DNA from: Thiosocius sp049669185
GTDB taxonomy: Bacteria; Pseudomonadota; Gammaproteobacteria; Chromatiales; Chromatiaceae
Length of the DNA stretch: 35,156 nucleotides
NCBI GenBank assembly: GCA_049669185.1
Contig: JBATKF010000361.1
Span: forward strand, 1 to 35,156
Reading direction: 5' to 3'
Positions 7,983 to 16,030 of the stretch are shown in pieces. Under the pieces are notes generated by a model. That model made no database searches and was not told where the DNA came from. It saw only the letters and a program-made list of their open reading frames with translations. The translations under genes and the position numbers were made by a program. How positions within the stretch are numbered: the first letter of the stretch is position 1; each line of letters starts with the position of its first letter.

Positions 7983-9323
7983 ATGGAAACTACCCTCGTC
8001 TGGATACTCTTTGGCGGCTTTATCGGCCTACTGCTGATCGGCGCACCGATCACGGTATCGCTCGGCGTGTCGGCACTGATCGCCTTCCTCTACCTCGAAG
8101 AAAACCCGATCAAACTGGTGCAGATCGCGTTCACCTCGGTCGGCTCATTCCCGCTGATGGCACTGCCGGCGTTCATTCTCGCCGGGGCACTGATGGAGGC
8201 CGCCGGTGTATCGCGCCGCCTGGTCAAGATCGCCGAGGCGATGACCGGTCCAATCACCGGCGGCCTGGGCATGGCCACCGTGATGGCCTGTATATTCTTC
8301 GGCGCCATATCCGGGTCCGGGCCGGCCACTACCGCCGCCGTCGGCATGCTGATGATCCCGGCCATGGTCAACCGGGGTTATGACCGCGGCTATGCCTCGG
8401 CAATCACCGCCTCGTCCGGCGGCCTCGGCGTGATCATCCCGCCGTCGATCCCGATGGTTATCTTCGGCGTATCCGGTATGGGCATGCGCCCACCCCCGGA
8501 GGCCATCGAAAAATTTGGTGAGTTCCAGAGCCTGTCGATCTCCAAGCTGTTTATAGCGGGATTCTTCCCGGCGTTCCTGATCGCCACTGCGGTGATCATC
8601 ATGAACTACTATCGCTGCAAGCAGCGCGGTTACATGGGCCTGACCGACAGCTGGTCGGCCGCCGATACCGGCAAGGCCCTGAGGGAGGGATTCTGGTCGG
8701 CATTGGCGCCGTTGATCATCCTGGGCGGCATCTACACGGGATTCTTCACGCCCACCGAGTCGGCGATCGTCGCGATCTTCTACACCCTGGCGATCGGCAT
8801 CTTCGTCCACAAGGAACTGCGCCTTAAGGACATCTCGCACGCGCTGGAGACCACCACCTGGATCAGCGGCCGGGTGCTGCTGATCCTGTTTACCGCGACG
8901 GTGTTCGGCCGGCTGCTGGTAGAGAACGACATCCCGCCCATCGTCGCCGAGGCGCTGCTGGATATGACCAACAATATGTACCTGATCTGGGGTCTGATCA
9001 TCGCCTTCCTGCTGTTCGTCGGGATGTTCATGGAGACCCTGGCGACCATCATGATCCTCACGCCGGTTCTGTTGCCGATCATGTACAACCTCGGGGTCGA
9101 CCCGGTTCACTTCGGCGTGGTCATGGTGGCCACCCTCGCGGTCGGCTTCCAGACGCCGCCGCTGGGTGAGAACCTGTTCGTGGCCTCGGGCATCGGCGGC
9201 GCCAGCATCGAGGACATCTCCGTCAAGGCGCTCCCATTCGCGATGATGTCGATCATTGCGATCTTCATCATCGCTTATGTACCGGAGATCTCGCTCTGGC
9301 TGCCGTCACTCTTGGGATATTGA
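7983..9323 (+). CDS. tauM: TRAP transporter large permease subunit
   Basis: This 446-residue DctM-family permease has about 12 hydrophobic segments. The two inverted-repeat signature regions are visible: GAISGSGPATTAAVGMLMIP near residue 105 and GVVMVATLAVGFQTPPLGEN near residue 380. Also present are GGLGVIIPPSIPMVIFG and FFTPTESAIVAIFY, both typical of the family. This subunit carries the sodium and substrate translocation path. It follows tauL by 18 bases and precedes uspA by 18 bases, so the four genes form one operon. The visible ribosome binding site (GGGATC) is weak, which suggests coupling to tauL. Confidence 0.9.
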   Translation: METTLVWILFGGFIGLLLIGAPITVSLGVSALIAFLYLEENPIKLVQIAFTSVGSFPLMALPAFILAGALMEAAGVSRRLVKIAEAMTGPITGGLGMATVMACIFFGAISGSGPATTAAVGMLMIPAMVNRGYDRGYASAITASSGGLGVIIPPSIPMVIFGVSGMGMRPPPEAIEKFGEFQSLSISKLFIAGFFPAFLIATAVIIMNYYRCKQRGYMGLTDSWSAADTGKALREGFWSALAPLIILGGIYTGFFTPTESAIVAIFYTLAIGIFVHKELRLKDISHALETTTWISGRVLLILFTATVFGRLLVENDIPPIVAEALLDMTNNMYLIWGLIIAFLLFVGMFMETLATIMILTPVLLPIMYNLGVDPVHFGVVMVATLAVGFQTPPLGENLFVASGIGGASIEDISVKALPFAMMSIIAIFIIAYVPEISLWLPSLLGY

Positions 9324-9341
9324 GCAACAGGGAGAACGCCC

Positions 9342-9833
9342 ATGCTGCCTGCCTTTAAGAAAATACTCTATTGCACCGACCTGTCCGCGAGCGCCGAGTA
9401 CGCCTGCCGCTATGCGATCTACCTGGCGCGACAGACCGGGGCCGAAATCTATGTGCTGCACGTCGCCGAGATGCCGTCGCCAGACGCGCTGATCACCCTG
9501 GAGACCTATATAAAGGATTTCAGCGGGCGTGAGGCGTTCATCAAGCAGCGCCTGCGCGAGACCAAGGAACAGCTGACCCAGCGGCTGCAGGACTATATCG
9601 CCGCACTGCCCGAAGACGAAAGACCCGCCACAGACCACATCAAGGCGATCAACGTGCTCGAGGCGCATCCGGTCGACGAGATCCTGCACCAGTCGAAGAA
9701 ACTCGACTGCGACCTGATCGTAATGGGCACCCACCGCAAGGGCGTGGCCCACACCTTCCTGGGCAGCGTGTCGAAACGCGTGATGAGCAACTCACGGATC
9801 CCGGTGCTCGTGGTGCCCCTACCCGCCGAATGA
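9342..9833 (+). CDS. Universal stress protein of the taurine TRAP operon
   Basis: This 163-residue UspA-domain protein starts with KILYCTDLSASAEYACRYAI. It ends with the nucleotide-binding signature IVMGTHRKGVAHTFLGSVSKRVMSNSRIPVLVV, which has the G-x2-G-x9-G(S/T) pattern of ATP-binding Usp proteins. CAGGGAGAA before the ATG is a good ribosome binding site. UspA genes sit at the end of TRAP operons in several taurine and ectoine systems; TeaD of Halomonas is the studied case and binds ATP to modulate the transporter. A similar accessory role is inferred here. Confidence 0.88.
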   Translation: MLPAFKKILYCTDLSASAEYACRYAIYLARQTGAEIYVLHVAEMPSPDALITLETYIKDFSGREAFIKQRLRETKEQLTQRLQDYIAALPEDERPATDHIKAINVLEAHPVDEILHQSKKLDCDLIVMGTHRKGVAHTFLGSVSKRVMSNSRIPVLVVPLPAE

Positions 9834-9917
9834 GCCCAAATTACTGACTGGCTATCTCAATTTGCGCCTGTTGTAGGGCCAAGATCGTGCAATAGCAGCA
9901 AATTCAAGACATTTTGT

Positions 9918-9934
9918 ATCTAATATGCTTAGAT
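9918..9934. promoter_or_regulatory. Palindrome upstream of the first iclR gene
   Basis: ATCTAA-TATGC-TTAGAT is a perfect 6-bp inverted repeat with a 5-bp centre, about 40 bases before the chosen GTG start. Its left arm and centre contain TAATAT, which could serve as a -10 box. It is well placed for autoregulation by the IclR product, but binding is inferred. Confidence 0.4.
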
Positions 9935-9972
9935 CCGGGGTGGCAGAGCAACGTAGAGCAGGAATCCAAACA

Positions 9973-10758
9973 GTGACCAAAGACGGCGCCACTCAGTCCA
10001 CCCTGATTCGGGGGTTCCTGATTGCGGAAAAGATCGTCCAAGCCGACCGGCCGCTGTCCAGCGCCTACCTGGCCGAGGCGCTCGACCTGCCCAAGGCCAC
10101 CGTCCACCGCATCGCCCAGCAGCTCGAGGAGGAGGGCCTGCTGCAGCGCGAACCGGGCGGCAAACGCTTTACCGGCGGCAAGCGGCTGCGCGCACTGGCG
10201 ATGGCGACCCTGTCCAATGCGGTGATCGGGGCCCCGCGACGCGCCATCCTGCAGGCCCTGTCGGACGAAGTGGGCGAGACCTGCAACCTCACGGTACTGG
10301 ACGACAACGAGATCGTGTATCTCGACCGCGTCGAGACGAACTGGCCTTACCGGATTCATCTCCCGGTCGGCTCCCACCTGCCACTGCACTGCACCGCCAC
10401 CGGCAAGTTGTTCCTCGCCTATATGAGGCCCGCGGCGCGACGTCGCCTGCTCGGCAGCCTGGCACTCAAGCGGCACACCGACCTGACCATCACCGACACC
10501 GCGCAGCTCGAACGGCATCTCGACAGGATCGCCGACGAGGGCGTCGGCTATGATACCGGCGAGTACCTCGAGGGTATGGTTGCGATCGCAGTACCGGTGA
10601 TCGGCGAAGACGGCCAGATGTGTTTCGCAATCGCCATTCATGCGCCCTCGGCGCGAAAATCGCTCGACGAATTGCGCCAGTATCTTCCCACCCTGCGCCA
10701 TGCCGCGGCCCGCATGGCGGCCCTGGAATGCGGCGACCGCGGGGACGCCGCCGCCTGA
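9973..10758 (+). CDS. IclR-family transcriptional regulator (paralogue 1)
   Basis: This is an IclR regulator of 261 residues. It has an N-terminal winged helix (about 10-70; LAEALDLPKATVHRIAQQLEEEGLL) and a C-terminal effector domain with GSHLPLHCTATGKLFLAYM and GYDTGEYLEGMVAIAVPV. The same frame has an ATG at 9925. The GTG at 9973 is preferred because GGAA lies just before it and because it gives the same 14-residue lead before the conserved LIRG/ILRG as the second IclR gene at 16031. The two proteins are close paralogues. It lies between the taurine TRAP operon and a convergent iseJ-like gene, and may control either. The effector is unknown; a sulfonate or sulfoacetaldehyde is a reasonable guess. 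Confidence 0.85.
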   Translation: MTKDGATQSTLIRGFLIAEKIVQADRPLSSAYLAEALDLPKATVHRIAQQLEEEGLLQREPGGKRFTGGKRLRALAMATLSNAVIGAPRRAILQALSDEVGETCNLTVLDDNEIVYLDRVETNWPYRIHLPVGSHLPLHCTATGKLFLAYMRPAARRRLLGSLALKRHTDLTITDTAQLERHLDRIADEGVGYDTGEYLEGMVAIAVPVIGEDGQMCFAIAIHAPSARKSLDELRQYLPTLRHAAARMAALECGDRGDAAA

Positions 10759-10792
10759 GCAACCTGGCCGCACGTCTTTTATATCGGGCAGA

Positions 10793-12397
10793 TCAGGCGT
10801 CCTCGAGGATCATGTCGGCCGCCTTCTCCGCGATCATAATGGTCGGGGCGTTGGTATTGCCCGAGACGATCTCCGGCATGATAGACGCGTCCACGACGCG
10901 GAGTCCGCTCAAACCGTGGACGCGCAGGCGGGCATCGACCACCGCCATGGCGTCATGCCCCATCTTGCAGGTGCTCGTAGGGTGGTAGATGGTCTGGCTG
11001 TACTTGCGCGCCGCCTCGAGCAGCTCCTCGTCGCTCTGGTACTGTCGACCCGGTACAAACTCATCGATGATATGCGGTGCCAATGCCGGCGCCTCGGCGA
11101 TCCGCCGCGCGACCTTGATGCTATCGATCGCGACCCGGTGATCACGCTCATCCGACAGATAGTTCGGATGGATCGCAGGATGCTGCAGCGGGTCCCGCGA
11201 CTTGATCGCCAGATAGCCACGACTGTGCGGCCGCAGCTGGCATACGGAAGACGTGAAGGCCGAAAACTTGTGTGCGCCTTCACCCGGCTTATCGGCGCTC
11301 AGCGGCTGCATGTGGAACTGGATGTCGGGCCGTTCGACGTCGGGATTCGAGCGGGTGAAGATCGCCACCTGGCTGGCCGCCAGGGTCAGCGGCCCGGTGC
11401 GGGTCAACAGGTACTGAAGCCCCACACGGGCCCGCTTGAAGATGTTGTTGACCTCGTCGTTCAGGGTGCGCTGGCTGGTCTTGAAGACCAGTCGAATCTG
11501 CAGATGATCCTGCAGGTTCTGACCGACGCCCGGCAGATCCCTGACCAGTGGTACACCGACTTTCTCGAGCAGGGCCTTGGGGCCGACACCGGATAACTGC
11601 AGAATCTGTGGCGAACCGATCGCGCCCGCCGACAGGATCACCTCGCGCTCGGCGTTGGCCCGGTGCAGATGGCCGCCCTGCAGATATTCGACGCCGACGG
11701 CGCGGCTGCCGCCTTCGAACACCAGGCGCGTGGTCTGTGCCTTGATCAGCACAGTCAGGTTCGGACGCCCGCGCGCCGGGCGCAGGAAACCCTTCGCCGT
11801 GCTCCAGCGAAAACCCTTGTGGGCGGTCTGCTGAAAATAGCCCACGCCCTCCTGGCGCGCGCCGTTGTAGTCCTTGTTGAAGGGGATGCCGGTCTGGGTC
11901 GCCGCCTCGATGAAGAAATCCGCGATCGGCCGACGCAGGCGCAGGTCGGAGACCTTCAGCGGACCCCCGACACCATGGTATTCGTCCGCACCGCGCTCCT
12001 GATCTTCGGATTTCTTGAAATACGGCAGGACCTCTTTGAATGACCAGCCCTGGTTGCCCAGCTCTGCCCAGCGGTCATAGTCCTGCGGCTGGCCACGCAC
12101 GTACAACAATCCATTCAAGGAACTGGATCCGCCCAGCACCTTGCCGCGCGGCCATTGCAGGCTGCGACCGGCGATCCCGACGTCAGGCTCGGTCAGATAA
12201 CACCAGTCGGTCGCCGGATGGTGCATGGTCTTGAAATAACCGACCGGGATATGGATCCAGGGATTGATGTCCCGACCACCCGCCTCCAGCAACAGTACCC
12301 GGTTGCCGGGGTCTGCCGACAAGCGGTTGGCCAGCACACAGCCGGCCGACCCTGCGCCGACGACGATGTAATCGTAGCTCTGATCGGATTTGCCCAT
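10793..12397 (-). CDS. iseJ: GMC flavoprotein dehydrogenase, probable isethionate dehydrogenase
   Basis: This 534-residue GMC oxidoreductase is close to choline dehydrogenase in pattern. The FAD-binding GAGSAG is at residues 14-19, and the GMC signature GRSLQWPRGKVLGGSSSLN is near 78-96. The catalytic pair is visible as His472 in YHPTSTCKMG and Asn516 in GNTNAP; the 44-residue spacing equals that of choline oxidase. GGGGAG precedes the ATG. In Cupriavidus necator a GMC dehydrogenase, IseJ, oxidises isethionate to sulfoacetaldehyde. The divergent TRAP operon, the IclR regulator, TauE and the nearby xsc favour that role. Choline or another alcohol remains possible, since sequence alone cannot set the substrate. 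No betaine aldehyde dehydrogenase gene is present in the window, which weakens the choline option. Confidence 0.8.
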   Translation of the reverse strand: MGKSDQSYDYIVVGAGSAGCVLANRLSADPGNRVLLLEAGGRDINPWIHIPVGYFKTMHHPATDWCYLTEPDVGIAGRSLQWPRGKVLGGSSSLNGLLYVRGQPQDYDRWAELGNQGWSFKEVLPYFKKSEDQERGADEYHGVGGPLKVSDLRLRRPIADFFIEAATQTGIPFNKDYNGARQEGVGYFQQTAHKGFRWSTAKGFLRPARGRPNLTVLIKAQTTRLVFEGGSRAVGVEYLQGGHLHRANAEREVILSAGAIGSPQILQLSGVGPKALLEKVGVPLVRDLPGVGQNLQDHLQIRLVFKTSQRTLNDEVNNIFKRARVGLQYLLTRTGPLTLAASQVAIFTRSNPDVERPDIQFHMQPLSADKPGEGAHKFSAFTSSVCQLRPHSRGYLAIKSRDPLQHPAIHPNYLSDERDHRVAIDSIKVARRIAEAPALAPHIIDEFVPGRQYQSDEELLEAARKYSQTIYHPTSTCKMGHDAMAVVDARLRVHGLSGLRVVDASIMPEIVSGNTNAPTIMIAEKAADMILEDA

Positions 12398-12527
12398 TCA
12401 GGTCTCCCCGGCGCCGCGCAGGAATCAGCGAAACGACTGGTGCTGTTGACATCGAGCCCTTCTCCACGTCCCGAGCGAACCGGCCACTCGATACCCCAGA
12501 GAACAAAGTCATTGAATTCATTTTATG

Positions 12528-12556
12528 ATACTAGTTTGCTCATTTTTTATCGTCAA
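12528..12556 (-). promoter_or_regulatory. Candidate iseJ promoter
   Basis: On the minus strand TTGACG (12556-12551) is followed after exactly 17 bases by TAGTAT (12533-12528), giving a transcript with a leader of about 120 bases before the iseJ ATG. The -35 box overlaps ACGATAAAA, a 9-mer that also occurs upstream of xsc and tctC. Confidence 0.5.
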
Positions 12557-12559
12557 TGG

Positions 12560-12588
12560 TTGTTGAGTTAGATTTCTTGAACTATAAA
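12560..12588 (+). promoter_or_regulatory. Candidate iseK promoter
   Basis: TTGTTG (12560-12565), a 17-base spacer and TATAAA (12583-12588) form a sigma70-like promoter directed at iseK. Its -35 box lies only 3 bases from the -35 box of the iseJ promoter, so one regulator bound here could control both directions. Confidence 0.5.
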
Positions 12589-12803
12589 TGATCCCCATGG
12601 CGTCATTTTTGTGGCCTTTGTGTTAGCCGAACGCGATGATCCTTGCGCTTCATGGGAAGGGTCGAAGGCCGGCGGGGCAGCTCGTAACACGGTGACCCAT
12701 TGAACAGGCAGCGGACCAAGTCCCTACCGGCACCGGATTTCGAGTGCCCTGCAGCAAAAGGGAACAGGCCGGATGCCCCACCAAAATCAGAGGAGCGAAC
12801 CCA

Positions 12804-14030
12804 ATGACCGACCCGACAAACAAGCTTTCCCGCCGTGACTTCATGAAGGTCTCCGCCCGCTACGGCATGACCTCGACCCTGCTCGCCGCCGGCACCCTGG
12901 GAACCGGCGCCACCCTGTCTCAACTGGCCCATGCCGCGGCTGATACTGAACAGAAGCGCTCTGCGGTAAAACCAAAATTCGAGTTGAAGTTCGGCGCCTC
13001 CGGGTTCAACGAAAAGAACCTCGATATCCAAAAGTCCGGGCAGCTGTTCTTCGCCAAGGATCTTGAAGAGCGGACCGACGGCGCGATTCGTGTCGAGTTC
13101 ATTGGCAGCAACCAGATCTGTGGCCAGACCAACTGCGTGAAGAAGACCCAACAGGGCATCGTCGATATCTACTCGGCGTCGACGCAGAACTCGGCCGGCG
13201 GAGCACCCTACCTGAACGTGCTCGACTATGCGTACATGTTCCCGTCACGCGCGGCTCAGTTCCATTTCTTCTACAGCCCGAAGAGCGAGGCACTGCTGCG
13301 CGAACCGCTGCGCAAGCGCCACAACCTGCAGTTCCTGTTTACCCATTGCGAGCTGCGCGGCATACAGCTTGGCCTCAAGTGGGAGGACAAGCCGACAGTC
13401 ACCTCGGTCGAGCAGCTGGCCGGCACCAAGAACCGCGTCACCGGTACCCAGCTCGGCCGCATCGCGATGGAGCTGATGAACCTCAACCCGGTACCGATCG
13501 CCTGGGAAGAGACCCTCGACGGCCTCAAGCAGGGCCTGATCGATGGTGCAGAGACCTGGATGGGTGCGGTGGCCTACGCCGGCATGGCGCCGGTCGTCTC
13601 GCAATGTGTGGACCTCAAGTTCTTCTGCGGCACCGAACACACCTCGATGAACTTGGATGTATTCAACAAGCTCGGCTCCGATCTGCAGGACGATGTCATG
13701 GAATCGGCCTATGCGGGGCAGATTTACACCCAGGGCATGAACGAGGCGGCCCTGTACGAAATCGTTGGCGCAACCAACCCGCAGAAACCCGGCACCATCT
13801 TTGCCGAAAACAGCGTGAGGGTCGCCACCCTGTCGGACGCCGAGATACGCAAGGCCGAACAGATGTGTTCCCCGGAGTTCGTTCCCGAGCCCTGGGAGGA
13901 ATGGCGCGAGCGCCTGAACAAGTGGTCTGGCGGCCACGATACCTATAAAGAGATCTTCGACATCGCGCGTGAGGTCCCCGTCGACCTGCCGGCGGTCAAC
14001 GTGCCCCCGCGCCGCTGGTGGAAAGGATAA
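12804..14030 (+). CDS. iseK: TRAP transporter solute-binding protein with Tat signal, probably for isethionate
   Basis: This 408-residue DctP-family binding protein has a twin-arginine signal, KLSRRDFMKVSA, followed by a hydrophobic stretch and an AHAAA cleavage region near residue 46. It should therefore be exported folded, unlike the Sec-dependent TauK. The mature part has TRAP features such as LDGLKQGLIDGAETWMGAV. The C-terminus is extended and rich in tryptophan and arginine (PRRWWKG). The frame is open further upstream, but the ATG at 12804 follows GAGGAGCG and begins just before the Tat motif. It is divergent from iseJ and leads an operon with two permease genes, an IclR regulator and tauE. 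Isethionate as ligand is inferred from the neighbours. A strong hairpin follows the stop codon. Confidence 0.82.
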   Translation: MTDPTNKLSRRDFMKVSARYGMTSTLLAAGTLGTGATLSQLAHAAADTEQKRSAVKPKFELKFGASGFNEKNLDIQKSGQLFFAKDLEERTDGAIRVEFIGSNQICGQTNCVKKTQQGIVDIYSASTQNSAGGAPYLNVLDYAYMFPSRAAQFHFFYSPKSEALLREPLRKRHNLQFLFTHCELRGIQLGLKWEDKPTVTSVEQLAGTKNRVTGTQLGRIAMELMNLNPVPIAWEETLDGLKQGLIDGAETWMGAVAYAGMAPVVSQCVDLKFFCGTEHTSMNLDVFNKLGSDLQDDVMESAYAGQIYTQGMNEAALYEIVGATNPQKPGTIFAENSVRVATLSDAEIRKAEQMCSPEFVPEPWEEWRERLNKWSGGHDTYKEIFDIAREVPVDLPAVNVPPRRWWKG

Positions 14031-14043
14031 TCACCCTTCCATC

Positions 14044-14079
14044 CCGCAGGGCGTGGATGCATGCATTTGCGCCCTGCGG
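14044..14079 (+). repeat. Hairpin after iseK
   Basis: Perfect 10-base arms CCGCAGGGCG and CGCCCTGCGG flank a 16-base loop that itself contains ATGCATGCAT. It starts 13 nt after the iseK stop and is not followed by a T-run. It occupies the same position as the hairpins after tauK and tctC and probably stabilises the binding-protein message. Confidence 0.65.
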
Positions 14080-14178
14080 ACACTCCGCCTGGGTTGTTCG
14101 CAATCCGCTGCTGACGACCGCTAAGCCGTATCTGCCGTCTGTCAACGAATCCTCAATACACCGAAGAGGGAGAATGGC

Positions 14179-14706
14179 ATGTCATTCTTGAAAGCAATTC
14201 TGCGATGGCTCGACAACAACACCGAGAAGGTCATTATTCTGATCACCTACACGGGTATGGCCGGCATCATCTTTGTCGAAGTGGTCCGCCGCTTCCTGTT
14301 CAACGAGCAGGTCGCCTGGAGCACCACGATTCCGGTGCTGCTGTTTCTGTGGGTGACCTGGTTCGGCGCCTCCTACAACATCCGCCAGCGCACGCATCTG
14401 GCACTGACCGAGGTGCGCGCGCGCCTGCCCTACCCGCTGCAGTTCGCCTGTTTCATTCTGGATGCGGTGCTCTGGATCGTGTTCGCCTGCATCGTCATCT
14501 GGTTTACCTACGACCAGACCTACCTCGCCTACGACAACTTCGCCATCGTCGGCGGTACAGACAACGTCATGGAATGGTGGTTCTACCTGGCCACACCACT
14601 GGCCTGGAGCCTGATCATCATCCGCGTTTTGCAGAACCTGGCACAGGACATCGAGCGTTACCGCCGGCGTGAAGCGTTCGTACTGCAAGCATCGTTGCTG
14701 GACTAG
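14179..14706 (+). CDS. iseL: TRAP transporter small permease subunit
   Basis: This 175-residue DctQ-type protein has four predicted transmembrane segments (about 18-38, 50-70, 90-112 and 132-152). It contains the family pattern NEQVAWSTTIPVLLFLWVTW. It is preceded by AGAGGGAGAA and lies 148 bases after iseK and 11 bases before iseM. The long gap after iseK holds the hairpin, as in the taurine operon. It should form the membrane importer with iseM. Confidence 0.87.
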   Translation: MSFLKAILRWLDNNTEKVIILITYTGMAGIIFVEVVRRFLFNEQVAWSTTIPVLLFLWVTWFGASYNIRQRTHLALTEVRARLPYPLQFACFILDAVLWIVFACIVIWFTYDQTYLAYDNFAIVGGTDNVMEWWFYLATPLAWSLIIIRVLQNLAQDIERYRRREAFVLQASLLD

Positions 14707-14717
14707 GGGAGACCACC

Positions 14718-16007
14718 ATGGACAACGGAACATTGATCGCACTGATCTCGATTGGCGTCACCCTGCTGTTCATCCTGGGCGTGCCGATCTTTCTGGTCAT
14801 CGGCTTCTGGGTGGTCGGCTGCAGCCTCGTCATCGACTTCACACTCGCCAATATCGGCGTCACGCTCTTCGAGGGCCTGAGTTTCTTCGGCCTGCTGGCC
14901 TTGCCGCTGTTCATCATGACCGGCGACTTGATCAACGCGGCCGGCATCGCCAAGCGGATGTCTGACTTCGCTTACTCGGTCTTGGGTTGGGTACGCGGTG
15001 GCCTGGGTATGGCGACCATCGGCGCCAGTGGCATGTTCGCCGCAATCTCCGGCTCGAACGCCGGCACCACGGCGACCATCGGCTCCATCATGCAGCCGGA
15101 GATGGCCAAGAACGGCTACGACCCGCGTTTCGCCGCCGCCACGGCCGCAGCGGGGGGCACGGTCGGCATCATCATCCCGCCGAGTATCATCTTTATCGTC
15201 TACGGTTTCCTGCTCGATCTGCCGATCAGCGATCTGTTCATCGGCGGCATGCTGCCCGGCATCCTGATGGTCATCGCCATGCAGGGCGCCTGCTTCTATG
15301 TCAGCAACAAGAACAAATGGGGTCACCTGATCGCATTCGAGCCGAAGAAGATCGCCGTGGCGGGATTGCGCGCCTATCTCGGTTTCATCGCCATCGGCAT
15401 CGTCATCTATGGCATCTACTCGGGCACCTTCTCACCGACCGAGGCCGCCGGCGTGACCGTGGGTTTCTGTCTGATCGCCGGCGTATTGATTACCCGCGAG
15501 ATAAAGATCCGCAAGCTCCCCGAGATCCTGCTGCGTTCAGGTCAGATCAACGGCATGTTGGCCCCGCTGATCGCGGTCTCGGTCGTTATGCAGCAGATCC
15601 TCTCGCTGCTCGGCGCGGGGGAGGTAGTGAACGGCTGGATGGCGCAGCTCGGCAATCCGACGTTCGTATTGCTGGCCTGCATGTTTCTGGTGCTGGCTGC
15701 CGGTACGGTACTGGAGAGCCTGCCCAACACCATTATCCTGGCGCCCATTCTGGCACCCATCGCCTACAATGCCGGCGTCGACCCGATCCACTTCGCAGTG
15801 ATATTCCTGGTGGGTGATGCCATCGGCTTCATCACGCCCCCCTACGGACTCAACCTGTACGTGGCCAGCGGCATGACCGGGATACCCTATTTCTCGATCG
15901 TCCGCCACGTGCTGCCCTATCTGTACTCTTTGCTGGTCGTCTGGCTGGTGGTCGCTTTCGTGCCGCCACTGTCGACCTTCCTGGTGCAGTACGGCGGCAC
16001 CGGCTGA
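14718..16007 (+). CDS. iseM: TRAP transporter large permease subunit
   Basis: This 429-residue DctM permease has about 12 hydrophobic segments. Family signatures are AAISGSNAGTTATIGSIM near residue 110, GGTVGIIIPPSIIFIVYG near 146 and GDAIGFITPPYGLNLYVASG near 365. GTFSPTEAAGVTVGF also fits the family. The ribosome binding site is AGGGGAGA. It is the transport subunit paired with iseL and is followed 23 bases later by the IclR gene. Divergence from TauM indicates a separate substrate class rather than a recent duplicate. Confidence 0.9.
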   Translation: MDNGTLIALISIGVTLLFILGVPIFLVIGFWVVGCSLVIDFTLANIGVTLFEGLSFFGLLALPLFIMTGDLINAAGIAKRMSDFAYSVLGWVRGGLGMATIGASGMFAAISGSNAGTTATIGSIMQPEMAKNGYDPRFAAATAAAGGTVGIIIPPSIIFIVYGFLLDLPISDLFIGGMLPGILMVIAMQGACFYVSNKNKWGHLIAFEPKKIAVAGLRAYLGFIAIGIVIYGIYSGTFSPTEAAGVTVGFCLIAGVLITREIKIRKLPEILLRSGQINGMLAPLIAVSVVMQQILSLLGAGEVVNGWMAQLGNPTFVLLACMFLVLAAGTVLESLPNTIILAPILAPIAYNAGVDPIHFAVIFLVGDAIGFITPPYGLNLYVASGMTGIPYFSIVRHVLPYLYSLLVVWLVVAFVPPLSTFLVQYGGTG

Positions 16008-16030
16008 GCCATTGACCCTGACCAACCTCG

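Larger units (their letters stand above)
12398..12803. other. 406-base divergent control region between iseJ and iseK
   Basis: The central part (about 12500-12600) is AT-rich and carries two back-to-back promoters, listed separately. A perfect TGAATTCA palindrome lies near 12513. The remaining ~200 bases on the iseK side are GC-rich and would form a long 5' leader before the AGAGGAGCG ribosome binding site at about 12790. No gene is seen in the interval. Confidence 0.6.

Noticed and set aside
8145..9110. Minus-strand frame opposite tauM
   Set aside because: Its Asp/Gln/His/Arg-rich product is the mirror of a membrane protein; there is no ribosome binding site or family match.
10793..12397. 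Choline dehydrogenase (betA) as the function of the GMC protein
   Set aside because: The sequence allows it, but there is no betaine aldehyde dehydrogenase, betI or choline transporter nearby, while the surroundings are all sulfonate genes.
12446..12456. TTGACATCGAG near iseJ as a further copy of the xsc-type control block
   Set aside because: Only part of the block is present, with no TATA-like box at the right place, so it is not counted.
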